A stretch of 64,000 nt of DNA from Lachnospiraceae bacterium. GTDB lineage: Bacteria > Bacillota > Clostridia > Lachnospirales > Lachnospiraceae. A program made the translations under genes and the position numbers. Numbering within the stretch: the first letter of the stretch is position 1; the number at the start of each line of letters is the position of its first letter. Of this stretch, positions 9,794 to 18,897 are shown piece by piece. Location: the NCBI GenBank assembly GCA_021770785.1, contig JAETQH010000022.1, positions 1-64,000 of the forward strand. The letters are read 5' to 3'. The notes under the pieces are model-generated. The model did no database searches and was not told the DNA's origin. It saw nothing but the letters and a program-made list of their open reading frames with translations.

Positions 9794-12007
9794 ATGGAAA
9801 AGTTAGCAGGCTATGTGGAGCATATTATTTATCGGAATGCTGAGAATGGGTATACGGTTTTGAATTTGGTGATCGGGGAGGAAGAGATTACCTGTGTGGG
9901 GATTTTTTCGGCGATTGCGGAGGGAGAGAATATAGAGGCGTCAGGGGAGTATACAGAGCACCCGACTTATGGGAAACAGTTTAAGGTGGAGAGTTTTGAG
10001 GAGAAGGCGCCGGAGGATGAGGAGGCGATTGAGCGATACTTAGGCTCCGGGGCGATTAAGGGGATTGGACTTGCTATGGCGGCACGGATTGTGCGGAGGT
10101 TTAAGGAAGATACCTTTCGTATTATTGAGGAAGAGCCGGAACGGCTGGCGGAGATTAAGGGAATCAGCCAGAGGAAGGCGATGGAGATTGCCAATCAGGT
10201 AAATGAGAAAAGGGATTTGCGCCAGGCAATGATTTTCTTGCAGCAGTACGGGATTACCATGAATTTGGCGGTGAAGGTGTATCAGGCCTACGGGCAGGAG
10301 GTTTACGGAATTATTAAGGAGAACCCATACCGGCTGGCGGATGATATTGAAGGCGTCGGCTTCCGGACGGCGGATGAGATTGCGGCGCGGGTGGGGATCC
10401 GGATGGATTCGGATTTCCGGGTGAAGAGCGGGATCCTTTATACATTGCTGCAAGCTGCCGGGGAGGGGCATACCTATCTGCCGGAAGAGGAACTGACGAG
10501 GCGTGCGGCAAAGCTTTTGGAAGTAGATGTGGCACAGATTGAAAAACAGTATATGGATTTGGCGATTGAGCGGAAGATTTTTTTAAAGCAGATGGAAAAA
10601 TCAGGGGGGACGGAGACACAGATTTATTCTGCCGGTTTCTATTATATGGAAGCAAATACGGCGGCAATGTTGAAGGAACTGAATGTGGGGTATGATGTAC
10701 CGGAGATTGAGATTGAGCAGCGCATCCGCGATATTGAGAAACAGACGGGCATGGTGTTAGACGAGCATCAGGCGGCAGCGGTAAAGGAGGCGGTGCGGAA
10801 CGGACTTTTGGTTATCACCGGAGGGCCGGGAACGGGAAAAACCACCACCATCAACACCATTATTAAGTATTTTGAACTAGATGGCATGGATATTTTTCTG
10901 GCGGCGCCTACGGGACGTGCGGCAAAGAGAATGAGCGAGACTACAGGTTTTGAGGCAAGGACGGTGCACCGTATGCTGGAATTAAACGGCGGTGTGGAGG
11001 GAAACACCGGGTTTGAACGGAACGAGCAGAACCCGCTAGAGACAGATGTCATTATTGTGGATGAGATGTCCATGGTGGATATCAATCTGATGTATTCCCT
11101 GTTGAAAGCCATAGCGGTGGGAACAAGGCTGATTTTGGTGGGGGACGTGAACCAGCTCCCCAGCGTGGGACCCGGAAGCGTACTACGGGATATCATACAA
11201 TCCAAAGTCTGCAATGTGGTAATGCTGACAAAGATTTTCCGGCAGGCATCCACCAGCGATATTATTGTAAACGCCCATAAAATCAACCATGGGGAAGAAG
11301 TGGCGTTAGACAACAAGAGCATGGATTTCTTTTTCCTGAAACGCTATGATGCGGACGTGATTATCAATGTGGTGTTACAGCTGGTGAAACAGAAACTGCC
11401 GAAGTTTGTGGAGGCGGAGCCCTATGATATCCAGGTATTGACACCTATGAGAAAGGGACTTTTGGGGGTGGAGCGACTCAACGGCATTTTGCAGCAGTAT
11501 ATGAACCCGCCCTTAAGCAGCAAAGCGGAAAAAGAGCATGGGGAAACCCTTTTCCGGGAGGGGGATAAGGTAATGCAGACGAAAAACAATTACCAGCTTG
11601 CTTGGGAAATCCGCAGTCCCTACGGTCTTTCCATTGAAAAAGGCATGGGAGTGTTCAACGGTGATATGGGAATCATCCGGCAGATTAATGATTTTGCGGA
11701 GCAGATGATCATTGAATTTGATGAGGGAAGGATGGTGGAATACCCCTACAAGTTGTTAGATGAATTGGAGCTTGCCTACGCCATTACCATTCACAAATCC
11801 CAGGGAAGTGAGTATCCGGCTGTGGTGATACCGCTTTTGAGCGGGCCTGCCATGCTGATGAACCGGAATTTGATTTATACGGCGGTGACCCGGGCGAGAA
11901 AATGTGTGACTCTTGTGGGGAATGAAGCAACCTTTTACCAGATGGTGCAGAATACTTCCCAGCAGAAGCGTTACAGCGGTCTTAGCGATAGATTAAGGGA
12001 AAATTAA
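9794..12007 (+). CDS. recD2: ATP-dependent DNA helicase RecD2
   Basis: RecD2-type 5'-3' superfamily 1B helicase, acting in DNA repair or replication stress in organisms where it works without RecBC. The N-terminal half has the extended helix-hairpin-helix region (AAARIVRRF, GISQRKAMEIA). The P-loop GGPGTGKTTT is near residues 343-352, the DEMSMVD Walker B box near 425, and the C-terminal UvrD-like box (AYAITIHKSQGSEYP) near 660. At 737 aa it is full length. The start at 9794 (MEKLAGYVEH) has a GGAG site; the ATG at 9776 lacks one. Confidence 0.95.
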   Translation: MEKLAGYVEHIIYRNAENGYTVLNLVIGEEEITCVGIFSAIAEGENIEASGEYTEHPTYGKQFKVESFEEKAPEDEEAIERYLGSGAIKGIGLAMAARIVRRFKEDTFRIIEEEPERLAEIKGISQRKAMEIANQVNEKRDLRQAMIFLQQYGITMNLAVKVYQAYGQEVYGIIKENPYRLADDIEGVGFRTADEIAARVGIRMDSDFRVKSGILYTLLQAAGEGHTYLPEEELTRRAAKLLEVDVAQIEKQYMDLAIERKIFLKQMEKSGGTETQIYSAGFYYMEANTAAMLKELNVGYDVPEIEIEQRIRDIEKQTGMVLDEHQAAAVKEAVRNGLLVITGGPGTGKTTTINTIIKYFELDGMDIFLAAPTGRAAKRMSETTGFEARTVHRMLELNGGVEGNTGFERNEQNPLETDVIIVDEMSMVDINLMYSLLKAIAVGTRLILVGDVNQLPSVGPGSVLRDIIQSKVCNVVMLTKIFRQASTSDIIVNAHKINHGEEVALDNKSMDFFFLKRYDADVIINVVLQLVKQKLPKFVEAEPYDIQVLTPMRKGLLGVERLNGILQQYMNPPLSSKAEKEHGETLFREGDKVMQTKNNYQLAWEIRSPYGLSIEKGMGVFNGDMGIIRQINDFAEQMIIEFDEGRMVEYPYKLLDELELAYAITIHKSQGSEYPAVVIPLLSGPAMLMNRNLIYTAVTRARKCVTLVGNEATFYQMVQNTSQQKRYSGLSDRLREN

Positions 12008-12076
12008 GAAAACCTTTATAGCTTCTGCCGGAAAAAAGTGCTATGCTCATGTTCGGGAGAGATGAGAAAGGGGTTT

Positions 12077-12802
12077 ATGAGGATAACAAAGAACCATGTG
12101 TTATCGCTTTTCTTCCCGCCGCGGTGTCCGGTTTGCGATGAAGTGATTTTTCCTGACAGGGATATTTGTGAGGATTGTCGGAAAAAGATAAAGAGAATCC
12201 GGGAACCGGTATGCAAAAAGTGCGGGAAACCATTGGCGGATGAGCGGGGGGAATATTGCGGGGACTGCAGCGGCTATAGCCGCAGAAAACAACATTTTTA
12301 TACCCAGGGAAAAGCAGTGTTTGTATTTGAAGGCGCAATCAAGGGCTCAATGTATCGCTTTAAATATGGCGGCAGGCAGGAATACGCCGCATTTTATGCT
12401 AGGGCGGCGGCAGAGCAGTATGGGGATTGGCTGAGAAGAAACGGTGTGGAGGCGGTTGTACCGGTACCGATGTATTCCCGGAAAAAGCGGCGGCGCGGAT
12501 ATAATCAGGCCGAGGTATTTGCAAAGGCGCTTGGAAGAGAATTACAGATGCCGACAGACTGCGGGATGGTAAAAAGAATCCGGAATACAGTTCCGCAAAA
12601 GGAACTGAGTGAAGAAGAAAGGGCACATAATGTAAAAAATGCTTTCCAATTTGCAGCAAATATAGTAAAATATAAAAAAATAGTTTTGGTAGATGATATT
12701 TATACGACAGGGAGTACTATGGATGCGGTGGCGGAAGTTTTGCTTGCCGCTGGTGTCAGAAAAATATATTACATCTGCATCAGTATCGGAGAAGGGTACT
12801 AG
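12077..12802 (+). CDS. comFC: ComF family protein (ComFC-type phosphoribosyltransferase fold)
   Basis: Cytoplasmic ComF family protein, required for DNA uptake in competent bacteria where tested. At 241 aa it has an N-terminal zinc-ribbon-like region with CPVC, CEDC, CKKC and CGDC pairs, and a C-terminal phosphoribosyltransferase fold with the PRPP loop VLVDDIYTTGSTM near residues 203-215. The start at 12077 follows AAAGGGG; ATG 12062 and GTG 12038 are also in frame. It is followed by yvyF, the same order as at the end of the B. subtilis comF operon. The helicase partner comFA is not in the window. Confidence 0.9.
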   Translation: MRITKNHVLSLFFPPRCPVCDEVIFPDRDICEDCRKKIKRIREPVCKKCGKPLADERGEYCGDCSGYSRRKQHFYTQGKAVFVFEGAIKGSMYRFKYGGRQEYAAFYARAAAEQYGDWLRRNGVEAVVPVPMYSRKKRRRGYNQAEVFAKALGRELQMPTDCGMVKRIRNTVPQKELSEEERAHNVKNAFQFAANIVKYKKIVLVDDIYTTGSTMDAVAEVLLAAGVRKIYYICISIGEGY

Positions 12803-12825
12803 CGAAGTACAGGAGGTTGCAACTT

Positions 12826-13227
12826 ATGGAGGTTAAAAATTGTAAAAGCTGTGGGCGTTTGTTTAATTATATTGGAGGGCCTAATCTGTGTGCGAGTTGT
12901 CAGAAGAAGTTAGAGGATAAGTTTCAGGAGGTAAGGCAGTATCTTGAAGATAATCCCAATTCTTCCGTTAATCAGGTAGCAGAGAAGATGGATGTGTCTG
13001 TAAAACAGATTAAGCAGTGGATTCGGGAAGAACGCCTGTCCCTTTCACAGCCATCGGCAGACGGCGTGACTTGTGAGCATTGCGGCGTGCCGATTTGCAG
13101 CGGACGTTTCTGTGAAAAGTGTAAAGTTAACATGCAGAATACGTTTTCCAGCGCCATTGACAAACCGAAAACACCGGAAATAAAGAAAAAAGAGCGTGAC
13201 GGAAATAAGATGCGTTTCTTACAGTAA
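12826..13227 (+). CDS. yvyF: YvyF-type flagellar operon protein (TIGR03826 family)
   Basis: 133-aa protein of the family found beside comFC and flagellar genes in Firmicutes. An N-terminal CxxC pair set (CKSCG, CASCQ) and a C-terminal set (CEHCG, CEKC) suggest two small zinc modules. Between them lies a helix-turn-helix-like segment (NQVAEKMDVSVKQIKQWI). A regulatory role in flagellar gene expression has been proposed for the family; the exact activity is uncertain. The ATG at 12826 has a perfect AGGAGG site. In B. subtilis flgM and flgK follow; here a terminator does. Confidence 0.85.
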   Translation: MEVKNCKSCGRLFNYIGGPNLCASCQKKLEDKFQEVRQYLEDNPNSSVNQVAEKMDVSVKQIKQWIREERLSLSQPSADGVTCEHCGVPICSGRFCEKCKVNMQNTFSSAIDKPKTPEIKKKERDGNKMRFLQ

Positions 13228-13232
13228 TACAT

Positions 13233-13267
13233 AAAGCAAGGCCTGTACCGGGGTCTTGCTTTTTTTT
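13233..13267 (+). terminator. Rho-independent terminator after yvyF
   Basis: Stem of nine pairs (13235-13243 with 13252-13260, one G-T wobble), followed by a run of seven T. Confidence 0.85.
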
Positions 13268-13269
13268 CT

Positions 13270-13297
13270 TTGAAAATGCCCGCTACTATGTTATAAT
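13270..13297 (+). promoter_or_regulatory. Probable sigma-A promoter of the membrane-protein/cdaA operon
   Basis: The -35 is TTGAAA (13270-13275), the spacer 16 nt and the -10 TATAAT (13292-13297), immediately after the yvyF terminator. It is the only strong promoter seen ahead of the 13357-18746 gene series. Confidence 0.65.
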
Positions 13298-13356
13298 GAA
13301 AAATAAGAATGTATAATTGCGTGCAAAATGCGGTTTTGGAAAGGACAAAGAATTGC

Positions 13357-13782
13357 ATGGTAAATGAGGAACGTTTGCATTATATGGTAAAGATAGCAGA
13401 ATTTGATACGAATGACAGAAAAGAATGCCGTCCGATGATGCAGTATGCAAGGAGAGACTATGTCTCCCTCCAGATGCTGAAAAGCTTTGTGGCAGGGACG
13501 GTTGCTTTCGGGGTGATTCTGGCGTTGTGGGGCCTTTATTCCATGGAAACGCTGTTGGCGAAGTTAAACAGTCTGGATTTTATGGAACTTCTGATTACCC
13601 TTGGGGTTTCCTATGCGGTTTTTATGGTGGTGTATCTGACCGCCACCTATATTGTGTACCACATGAAGTTTACCGAGGGCAGACGGAAGGTGAAGAAGTA
13701 TTATAACGGTCTGAAGAAAGTAAATGCAATGTATGAGAGAGAAGAACGTCTGAAGGGAAGCAGTAACAAAGACTGGGAATAA
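13357..13782 (+). CDS. Uncharacterised membrane protein with two transmembrane helices
   Basis: I do not recognise a named family. The 141-aa product has a polar N-terminus of about 45 residues, two hydrophobic segments (about 46-70 and 83-107) and a basic, coiled-coil-like C-terminus rich in Lys, Arg and Glu (EGRRKVKKYYNGLKKV). The start at 13357 has an AAGGA site at suitable distance; an upstream in-frame ATG at 13309 is only about 5 bp past the predicted transcription start. It lies 15 bp before another unknown membrane gene and, with it, ahead of cdaA, suggesting a link to c-di-AMP signalling or wall synthesis by context only. Confidence 0.75.
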   Translation: MVNEERLHYMVKIAEFDTNDRKECRPMMQYARRDYVSLQMLKSFVAGTVAFGVILALWGLYSMETLLAKLNSLDFMELLITLGVSYAVFMVVYLTATYIVYHMKFTEGRRKVKKYYNGLKKVNAMYEREERLKGSSNKDWE

Positions 13783-13797
13783 GGACGGGAGGAAAAC

Positions 13798-14799
13798 ATG
13801 ACTACCTTACTGGAATTAAAAGAAAAACTGATACGTTTTTACGGCAAGAATGAGATTTATATAGCACCTGTGCTGAAATTCGGGCTTGCATTGACGGTAT
13901 TTCTGATTGTGAATCAGAATATCGGATATATGGAGAAAATCAGCAGCACATCGGTGGCGCTGATACTGGCTCTGGTATGCTCCGTACTGCCGGGTATTGC
14001 TATGGTAACCTTTGCGGCAGCTGTGATACTGCTGGATATGTATGCGCTGTCTTTAGAAGTATGTCTGGTGACGTTGCTGCTGTTTCTGCTGGTGTATGCG
14101 GTTTATTTCCGGTTCGCTCCGAAAGGGCATTACAGCGTAATCTTGACTCCGGTCTGCTTTCATTTCCACATTCCGTATATTATGCCGGTGGGAGTGGGGC
14201 TGCTCCGGGAAACCTACTCTGTGTTTGCACTGCTTTGTGGTATCGTAGTGTATTTTTTTCTCAACGGGGTAAAGCAGAATTCAGCGGCACTGAGCGATAC
14301 TGCTGAGGAAACGGACGGTGCGGTATCTAAAATTGTGGTGGTGTTAAACCAGCTAGTTGGAAACAAAGAGATGTATCTGGTGCTGGGCATCATGATTGTG
14401 ACGATGGTGATTGTGAATATTATCCGCCGCCTGTCCATAGAGAACGCATGGATAGTGGCGATTATTACCGGTACCTTAGTGGAGGCAGTGGGTCTGATTT
14501 CAGGGTATATGATTCTGGGAATTTCGGGAAAAACAGTGGAAGTGTTAGTGGGCAGCGTGATAGCGTTGCTGATTGCCTTTGTGATACAGTTTTTTTGTTT
14601 TCACCTGGATTATTCGAGGACGGAACGGTTACAATTTGAGGATGACGAGTATTACTATTATGTAAAGGCGATTCCGAAGGTTATGGTATCCGGCTCGGAG
14701 AAAAAAGTGAAAAAATTCAGCGGCAGAGATGAGGAAGAGCGGCTGACTAAAAAGAGATTTGCAGAAGAAATGGATATTGATGAAGAATTATTAGATTAG
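13798..14799 (+). CDS. Uncharacterised polytopic membrane protein upstream of cdaA
   Basis: 333-aa protein with about seven to nine hydrophobic segments spread over residues 20-270, then a cytoplasmic tail. The tail has a tyrosine run (DDEYYYYVKAIPKV) and ends in an acidic segment (EEMDIDEELLD). No catalytic motif is recognised. The gene has a GGAGG site, follows the two-helix protein by 15 bp and precedes cdaA by 8 bp, so the three are surely co-transcribed. The position suggests an accessory role to the membrane c-di-AMP cyclase, but the sequence does not prove it. Confidence 0.8.
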   Translation: MTTLLELKEKLIRFYGKNEIYIAPVLKFGLALTVFLIVNQNIGYMEKISSTSVALILALVCSVLPGIAMVTFAAAVILLDMYALSLEVCLVTLLLFLLVYAVYFRFAPKGHYSVILTPVCFHFHIPYIMPVGVGLLRETYSVFALLCGIVVYFFLNGVKQNSAALSDTAEETDGAVSKIVVVLNQLVGNKEMYLVLGIMIVTMVIVNIIRRLSIENAWIVAIITGTLVEAVGLISGYMILGISGKTVEVLVGSVIALLIAFVIQFFCFHLDYSRTERLQFEDDEYYYYVKAIPKVMVSGSEKKVKKFSGRDEEERLTKKRFAEEMDIDEELLD

Positions 14800-14807
14800 A
14801 TAGGGAT

Positions 14808-15722
14808 GTGAAATACGTGCAGAGCATAGTGGCAGCGTTGGATACTTTTTGGGAAAAAGCATCCATGTATATGAATTTACCGAAAATTACGTTGACGGAT
14901 ATTGTGGAGATTATTATCATCACATTTCTGTTTTATTATATGTTGGTGTGGATTAAGAATACGAGGGCCTGGACACTGTTGAGGGGGCTTTTGGTAGTCC
15001 TTATATTTGTGGGTGTTGCAGCAGTATTTCAGATGAATACTATTATCTGGATTGCGAAAAATACCCTGAGCGTTGCCCTGCTTGCGCTTGTGGTGATTTT
15101 TCAGCCGGAGATGCGCAGGGCACTTGAAAATCTGGGACGGAAAAATTTCCTTGCTTCATTCTTTTCCTTTGATTTTTCCGGCGGAGAGACGGGCAAGTTT
15201 TCCGATAAGACCATCAATGAGATGGTGAAAGCCTGCTATGAAATGGGAAAGGTGAAAACAGGTGCCTTGATTGTGGTAGAGGATGAGATTATACTGACAG
15301 AGTATGAGAGAACCGGAATTGCAGTGGACGGCATTCTCACCAGCCAGCTTTTGATTAATATTTTTGAGAAAAATACACCGCTTCATGACGGAGCGGTGAT
15401 TGTCCGGGGGGATCGTGTGGTTTCCGCAACCTGTTACCTGCCCCTTACGGATTCCCTCACCATCAGCAAGGATTTGGGAACCAGACACCGGGCGGCGGTT
15501 GGAATTAGTGAAGTGAGCGATTCCCTCACAATTGTGGTATCGGAGGAGAACGGAAGAGTTTCCATTGCCATGGGTGGGGAGCTTTACCGCAATGTGGACG
15601 CAGAGTTTTTGAAAAATAAACTTGCTTACATTCAGAAACGGGAGAAAAAGGTTACAAAAATAGAATTATGGAAGAGGAGGCTTAAGGATGTTAAAGAAGC
15701 TCGGAAAAAAGTTGACCAATAA
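14808..15722 (+). CDS. cdaA: Diadenylate cyclase CdaA (c-di-AMP synthase)
   Basis: Membrane-bound enzyme that joins two ATP into cyclic di-AMP, a second messenger for potassium, osmolyte and wall homeostasis. The 304-aa protein has three transmembrane helices (about residues 30-100) and a DAC domain with the catalytic DGA motif at 194-196 and the RHR motif at 226-228. It starts with GTG close to a short GGGAT site, 8 bp after the preceding gene. Its end overlaps cdaR by 35 bp. cdaA-cdaR-glmM is the conserved Firmicutes order in which CdaR and GlmM modulate cyclase activity. Confidence 0.95.
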   Translation: MKYVQSIVAALDTFWEKASMYMNLPKITLTDIVEIIIITFLFYYMLVWIKNTRAWTLLRGLLVVLIFVGVAAVFQMNTIIWIAKNTLSVALLALVVIFQPEMRRALENLGRKNFLASFFSFDFSGGETGKFSDKTINEMVKACYEMGKVKTGALIVVEDEIILTEYERTGIAVDGILTSQLLINIFEKNTPLHDGAVIVRGDRVVSATCYLPLTDSLTISKDLGTRHRAAVGISEVSDSLTIVVSEENGRVSIAMGGELYRNVDAEFLKNKLAYIQKREKKVTKIELWKRRLKDVKEARKKVDQ

Positions 15723-17082
15723 TCTTGGCCTCAAAATATTAGCAGCGTTATTTGCGTTTATTCTCTGGGTGGTGGTAATCAATGTGGACGAACCGGTGAG
15801 AACCGTGCCCTATACGGCGAGTGTAAAGACAGAAAATGAAGATTATATTACATCAAACGGAAAATATTTTGAACTGTTAGACGGCAATAATACCGTAACC
15901 TTCAATGTATCTGCCAAGAGAACCTACCAGGAAAAGCTTACGAATGCGGATTTTACCGCCGTGGCTGACATGGAGAAAATAGAGTACGTGGATGACAGCG
16001 GCATTTACCGTGTTCCGGTGACGGTTTCCTGTAGCAAATTCAGCAGTAATCAGGTGACCATTTCGTCAAAACAGCTCTATATCGAAGTGGCGATGGAGGA
16101 CCGGGGCACGGTGCAGAAACGAATTACCGCTACCACCACGGGAAATGTGGCGGACGGCTGTGCCGTGGGAGAGGTTGCCATTGTGACCACCAACCTGCTT
16201 AAGATTTCAGGGCCTTCCTCTGTCACCAGCCGGATTGACACAGTGGAGGCTACCATCAATGTGGAGGGGATGAACTCAGACATTACGGATACGGTGGTTC
16301 CGGTGCTCTATGACGTGGACGGAAATGTCATTGACACTACGAAACTGAAAATGAGCCTGAATACCGTTACGGTCAGTGCACAGATTTTAAAGACAAAGGA
16401 TGTGCCGGTGGAATTTGCTACTACGGGAAATGTGGCAAAGGATTATATGATAAAGGGCATTGAGTATTCACCCAGGACTGTGCGGCTCAAGGGTGAGGCG
16501 GCAGTTTTAAATACGGTGAATAAGGTGTCTGTTCCTGCGGAGGTGTTAGATGTGACGGGAGCGGTCGCTGATGTCGCAACAACGGTGGATATCAGCTCCT
16601 ATCTGCCTGACGGCATTTCCCTGGTGCTTGCGTCGGATGCCAAGGTTGAAGTGAAGGTAAAGATTGAAGCCATGGTGAAAAAGAGCTTTGAAATCCCCGT
16701 TTCTGCCCTGACGGTGGAAAATCTGCCGGAAACGGAAAAAATAAACTTTTTGCTGGAGGATTTGACGGTAGAGATTGCCGGGGCGGAGAGCGATATGAAA
16801 AAGCTGTCTGCTGAGGATATCAAGGGAACGGTGGATGTCTCCGGCTTGGAGGAAGGGGAGCATAAAGTGGTGGTTACCCTGCTGTTAGACGCGAACCTCT
16901 ACCAGACCACCTCTACGATTACCATACCAGTCTATATAGGAGATGGGAATGTAGAGACCACGGAAGAAATCACAGAGACGGAAACAGAGGAAGATACTGC
17001 GGACAGTAAGGATGCGGCGGAGAAAAGTCAGACCTCAGATACATCTAACGGGAAAGAAGATACTTCGAAAAAGAATCAGTAA
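15688..17082 (+). CDS. cdaR: YbbR-domain regulator of CdaA (CdaR)
   Basis: Extracytoplasmic partner of CdaA. The 464-aa product has one N-terminal transmembrane helix (about residues 13-32) followed by roughly four YbbR-type beta-rich repeats (for example [20 protein letters not shown] and [14 protein letters not shown]). It ends in an acidic Thr/Glu/Asp/Ser-rich tail of about 45 residues that is probably disordered. The start has a strong GAGGAGG site within the end of cdaA, so translation is coupled. The tail resembles in composition the linkers of the secreted proteins found later in the window. Confidence 0.92.
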   Translation: MLKKLGKKLTNNLGLKILAALFAFILWVVVINVDEPVRTVPYTASVKTENEDYITSNGKYFELLDGNNTVTFNVSAKRTYQEKLTNADFTAVADMEKIEYVDDSGIYRVPVTVSCSKFSSNQVTISSKQLYIEVAMEDRGTVQKRITATTTGNVADGCAVGEVAIVTTNLLKISGPSSVTSRIDTVEATINVEGMNSDITDTVVPVLYDVDGNVIDTTKLKMSLNTVTVSAQILKTKDVPVEFATTGNVAKDYMIKGIEYSPRTVRLKGEAAVLNTVNKVSVPAEVLDVTGAVADVATTVDISSYLPDGISLVLASDAKVEVKVKIEAMVKKSFEIPVSALTVENLPETEKINFLLEDLTVEIAGAESDMKKLSAEDIKGTVDVSGLEEGEHKVVVTLLLDANLYQTTSTITIPVYIGDGNVETTEEITETETEEDTADSKDAAEKSQTSDTSNGKEDTSKKNQ

Positions 17083-17101
17083 ATTGGAGGAAAACAGAAA
17101 A

Positions 17102-18451
17102 ATGGCAAGAATGTTTGGAACGGACGGTGTCCGGGGAGTAGCAGGCTCAGAGCTTACCATCGAGCTTGCAACTAAATTAGGGCAGGCAGGGGCATACGTC
17201 CTTACAAAGGAGCAGGAACATCAGGCGACAATAATTGTGGGTTGCGATACCAGAATATCAGGAGGAATGTTAGCCAGCGCCCTGATGGCAGGTATCTGTT
17301 CCGTAGGTGCAAATGCAATTTTTGTGGGAGTTATGCCCACACCGGCGATTGCCTATCTCACAAGACGCCATAAGGTGGATGCGGGGGTTGTAATTTCGGC
17401 TTCCCACAATCCTATGGAATTTAATGGAATTAAATTTTTCAATGGGGAAGGATATAAGCTTTCCGATGAGTTAGAGGATGAAATTGAGGCATTGATTCGC
17501 AATAACATGAAGGATGTGACGCTGCCCATCGGCTCCGGTGTCGGAAAGATAGATTACCGTTTTGATTTGCGGGACGAATATGTTTCTTTCATGAAAAAGT
17601 GCGTTCCGGTGGATTTGTCAGGCATGAAAATTGTGGTGGACTGTGCGGAGGGAGCGGCTCATTATACTTCCGTGAAAGCCCTGAAGGAATTAGGAGCGGA
17701 GCTGGTGGCGCTTCACACGAATCCGGATGGTACCAATATCAATGCCAACTGCGGTTCCACCCATATGGATGAACTGAAAGCCCGGGTTGTGTATGAGAAA
17801 GCGGCGGTGGGTATTGCTTTTGACGGGGACGCAGACCGTATGCTGGCGGTGGATGAGCAGGGAAATCTGGTGGACGGCGACCAGGTTATGGCAATCTGCG
17901 GCAATTACATGAAGAAAAAAGGAAAATTAAAGAAGAATACCATTGTGGTAACCGTGATGACAAATCTCGGTTTTACCCTTATGGGAGAAAAAGAAGGCAT
18001 CCATATTGAAAAGACGAAGGTGGGAGATCGCTATGTCCTTGAGAATATGAGGGAAAATGGTTATAATATCGGTGGGGAACAGTCCGGCCATGTGATTTTT
18101 TTGGACGATAATACCACGGGAGACGGGCTTTTGAGTGCGTTGCATTTGTTAGAGGTCATGGTGAAGACAGGGAAACCGCTGTCGGAGTTGACCGGTATTA
18201 TGGAAGTGCTGCCTCAGGCTTTGGTGAATGCTAAGGTACCGAACCATAAAAAAGAGAATTTCATGGATTATCAGGAAATTGCAGACGCCATTGCGGAAGT
18301 GGAAAAGAAGTTTAACGGTGAGGGGAGGGTGCTGATCCGTCCTTCCGGTACAGAGCCTTTGGTTCGTGTGATGATAGAGGGAAAGGACCAGAAGGTAATC
18401 GAGGAAGAGGCAAAAAAATTAGCGGAATTAATTACAAAAGTTATGTTATAA
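17102..18451 (+). CDS. glmM: Phosphoglucosamine mutase
   Basis: Converts glucosamine-6-phosphate to glucosamine-1-phosphate for UDP-GlcNAc and wall synthesis. The 449-aa protein starts [12 protein letters not shown] with GGAGG upstream at 17086; a longer frame from 17012 overlaps cdaR and has no support. The phosphoserine loop ISASHNP has the catalytic Ser at residue 101. The metal loop DGDADR lies near 241-246, and the C-terminal phosphate-binding motif ([12 protein letters not shown]) near 414. Known to bind and inhibit CdaA in several Firmicutes, in keeping with its place here. Confidence 0.97.
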   Translation: MARMFGTDGVRGVAGSELTIELATKLGQAGAYVLTKEQEHQATIIVGCDTRISGGMLASALMAGICSVGANAIFVGVMPTPAIAYLTRRHKVDAGVVISASHNPMEFNGIKFFNGEGYKLSDELEDEIEALIRNNMKDVTLPIGSGVGKIDYRFDLRDEYVSFMKKCVPVDLSGMKIVVDCAEGAAHYTSVKALKELGAELVALHTNPDGTNINANCGSTHMDELKARVVYEKAAVGIAFDGDADRMLAVDEQGNLVDGDQVMAICGNYMKKKGKLKKNTIVVTVMTNLGFTLMGEKEGIHIEKTKVGDRYVLENMRENGYNIGGEQSGHVIFLDDNTTGDGLLSALHLLEVMVKTGKPLSELTGIMEVLPQALVNAKVPNHKKENFMDYQEIADAIAEVEKKFNGEGRVLIRPSGTEPLVRVMIEGKDQKVIEEEAKKLAELITKVML

Positions 18452-18482
18452 GCAGGGGAGAAACATTGGGAGGTAGTACAAC

Positions 18483-18746
18483 ATGGTAAGTAAAAAAGTG
18501 ACAATCAAGAATCCGACAGGGCTGCATTTAAGGCCTGCAGGCATTTTGTGTAAGGAGGCGATGCAGTTTAAATCCCATGTGACATTTCGTTACAGAGAGA
18601 ATATCGCGAATGCGAAAAGTGTGTTGAGTGTTCTTGGTGCCTGTATTAAATCAGGGGATGAGATTGAGTTAATCTGTGAGGGTGAGGACGAGAAGGAAGC
18701 GCTGGCATCCTTAGTCGGGGCTATTGAGGGCGGACTAGGTGAATAG
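18483..18746 (+). CDS. HPr family phosphocarrier protein
   Basis: 87-aa small phosphocarrier. The phosphorylatable His15 sits in the motif GLHLRPA, and Ser46, the HPr kinase target in Firmicutes, is present in NAKSVLSVLG. It could be the general PTS HPr or the paralogue Crh, but Crh lacks His15, which is retained here, so HPr or another HPr-like protein is favoured. It has a GGGAGG site, lies 31 bp after glmM and ends at a perfect hairpin. A second, main ptsH may exist elsewhere in the genome. Confidence 0.88.
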   Translation: MVSKKVTIKNPTGLHLRPAGILCKEAMQFKSHVTFRYRENIANAKSVLSVLGACIKSGDEIELICEGEDEKEALASLVGAIEGGLGE

Positions 18747-18801
18747 CACGAAAAGATTTTCTTAGGCGCTAAAAGACACCGCCTAAGAAAATCTTTTCGT
18801 G
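18747..18801. terminator. Perfect 22-bp hairpin after the HPr gene
   Basis: Arms 18747-18768 and 18780-18801 are exact reverse complements around an 11-nt loop, and begin one base after the HPr stop codon. The stem has a run of four T near its 3' end rather than a T tract after it. A bidirectional terminator is the simplest reading; the symmetry would also fit a small inverted-repeat element. Confidence 0.75.
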
Positions 18802-18897
18802 TTGCTGGAGTGCAGCGCTGAAGAACTTCTAATCTCGTGCTGCTTGGAAATGTTGGAATAGAATAAAAAAATAAATGTTTATAAAAGAAGGGATATT

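Noticed and set aside
10768-11322. 184-aa minus-strand reading frame inside recD2
   Set aside because: Lies wholly within a strongly conserved helicase, has no ribosome binding site, and has low-complexity composition typical of an antisense shadow.
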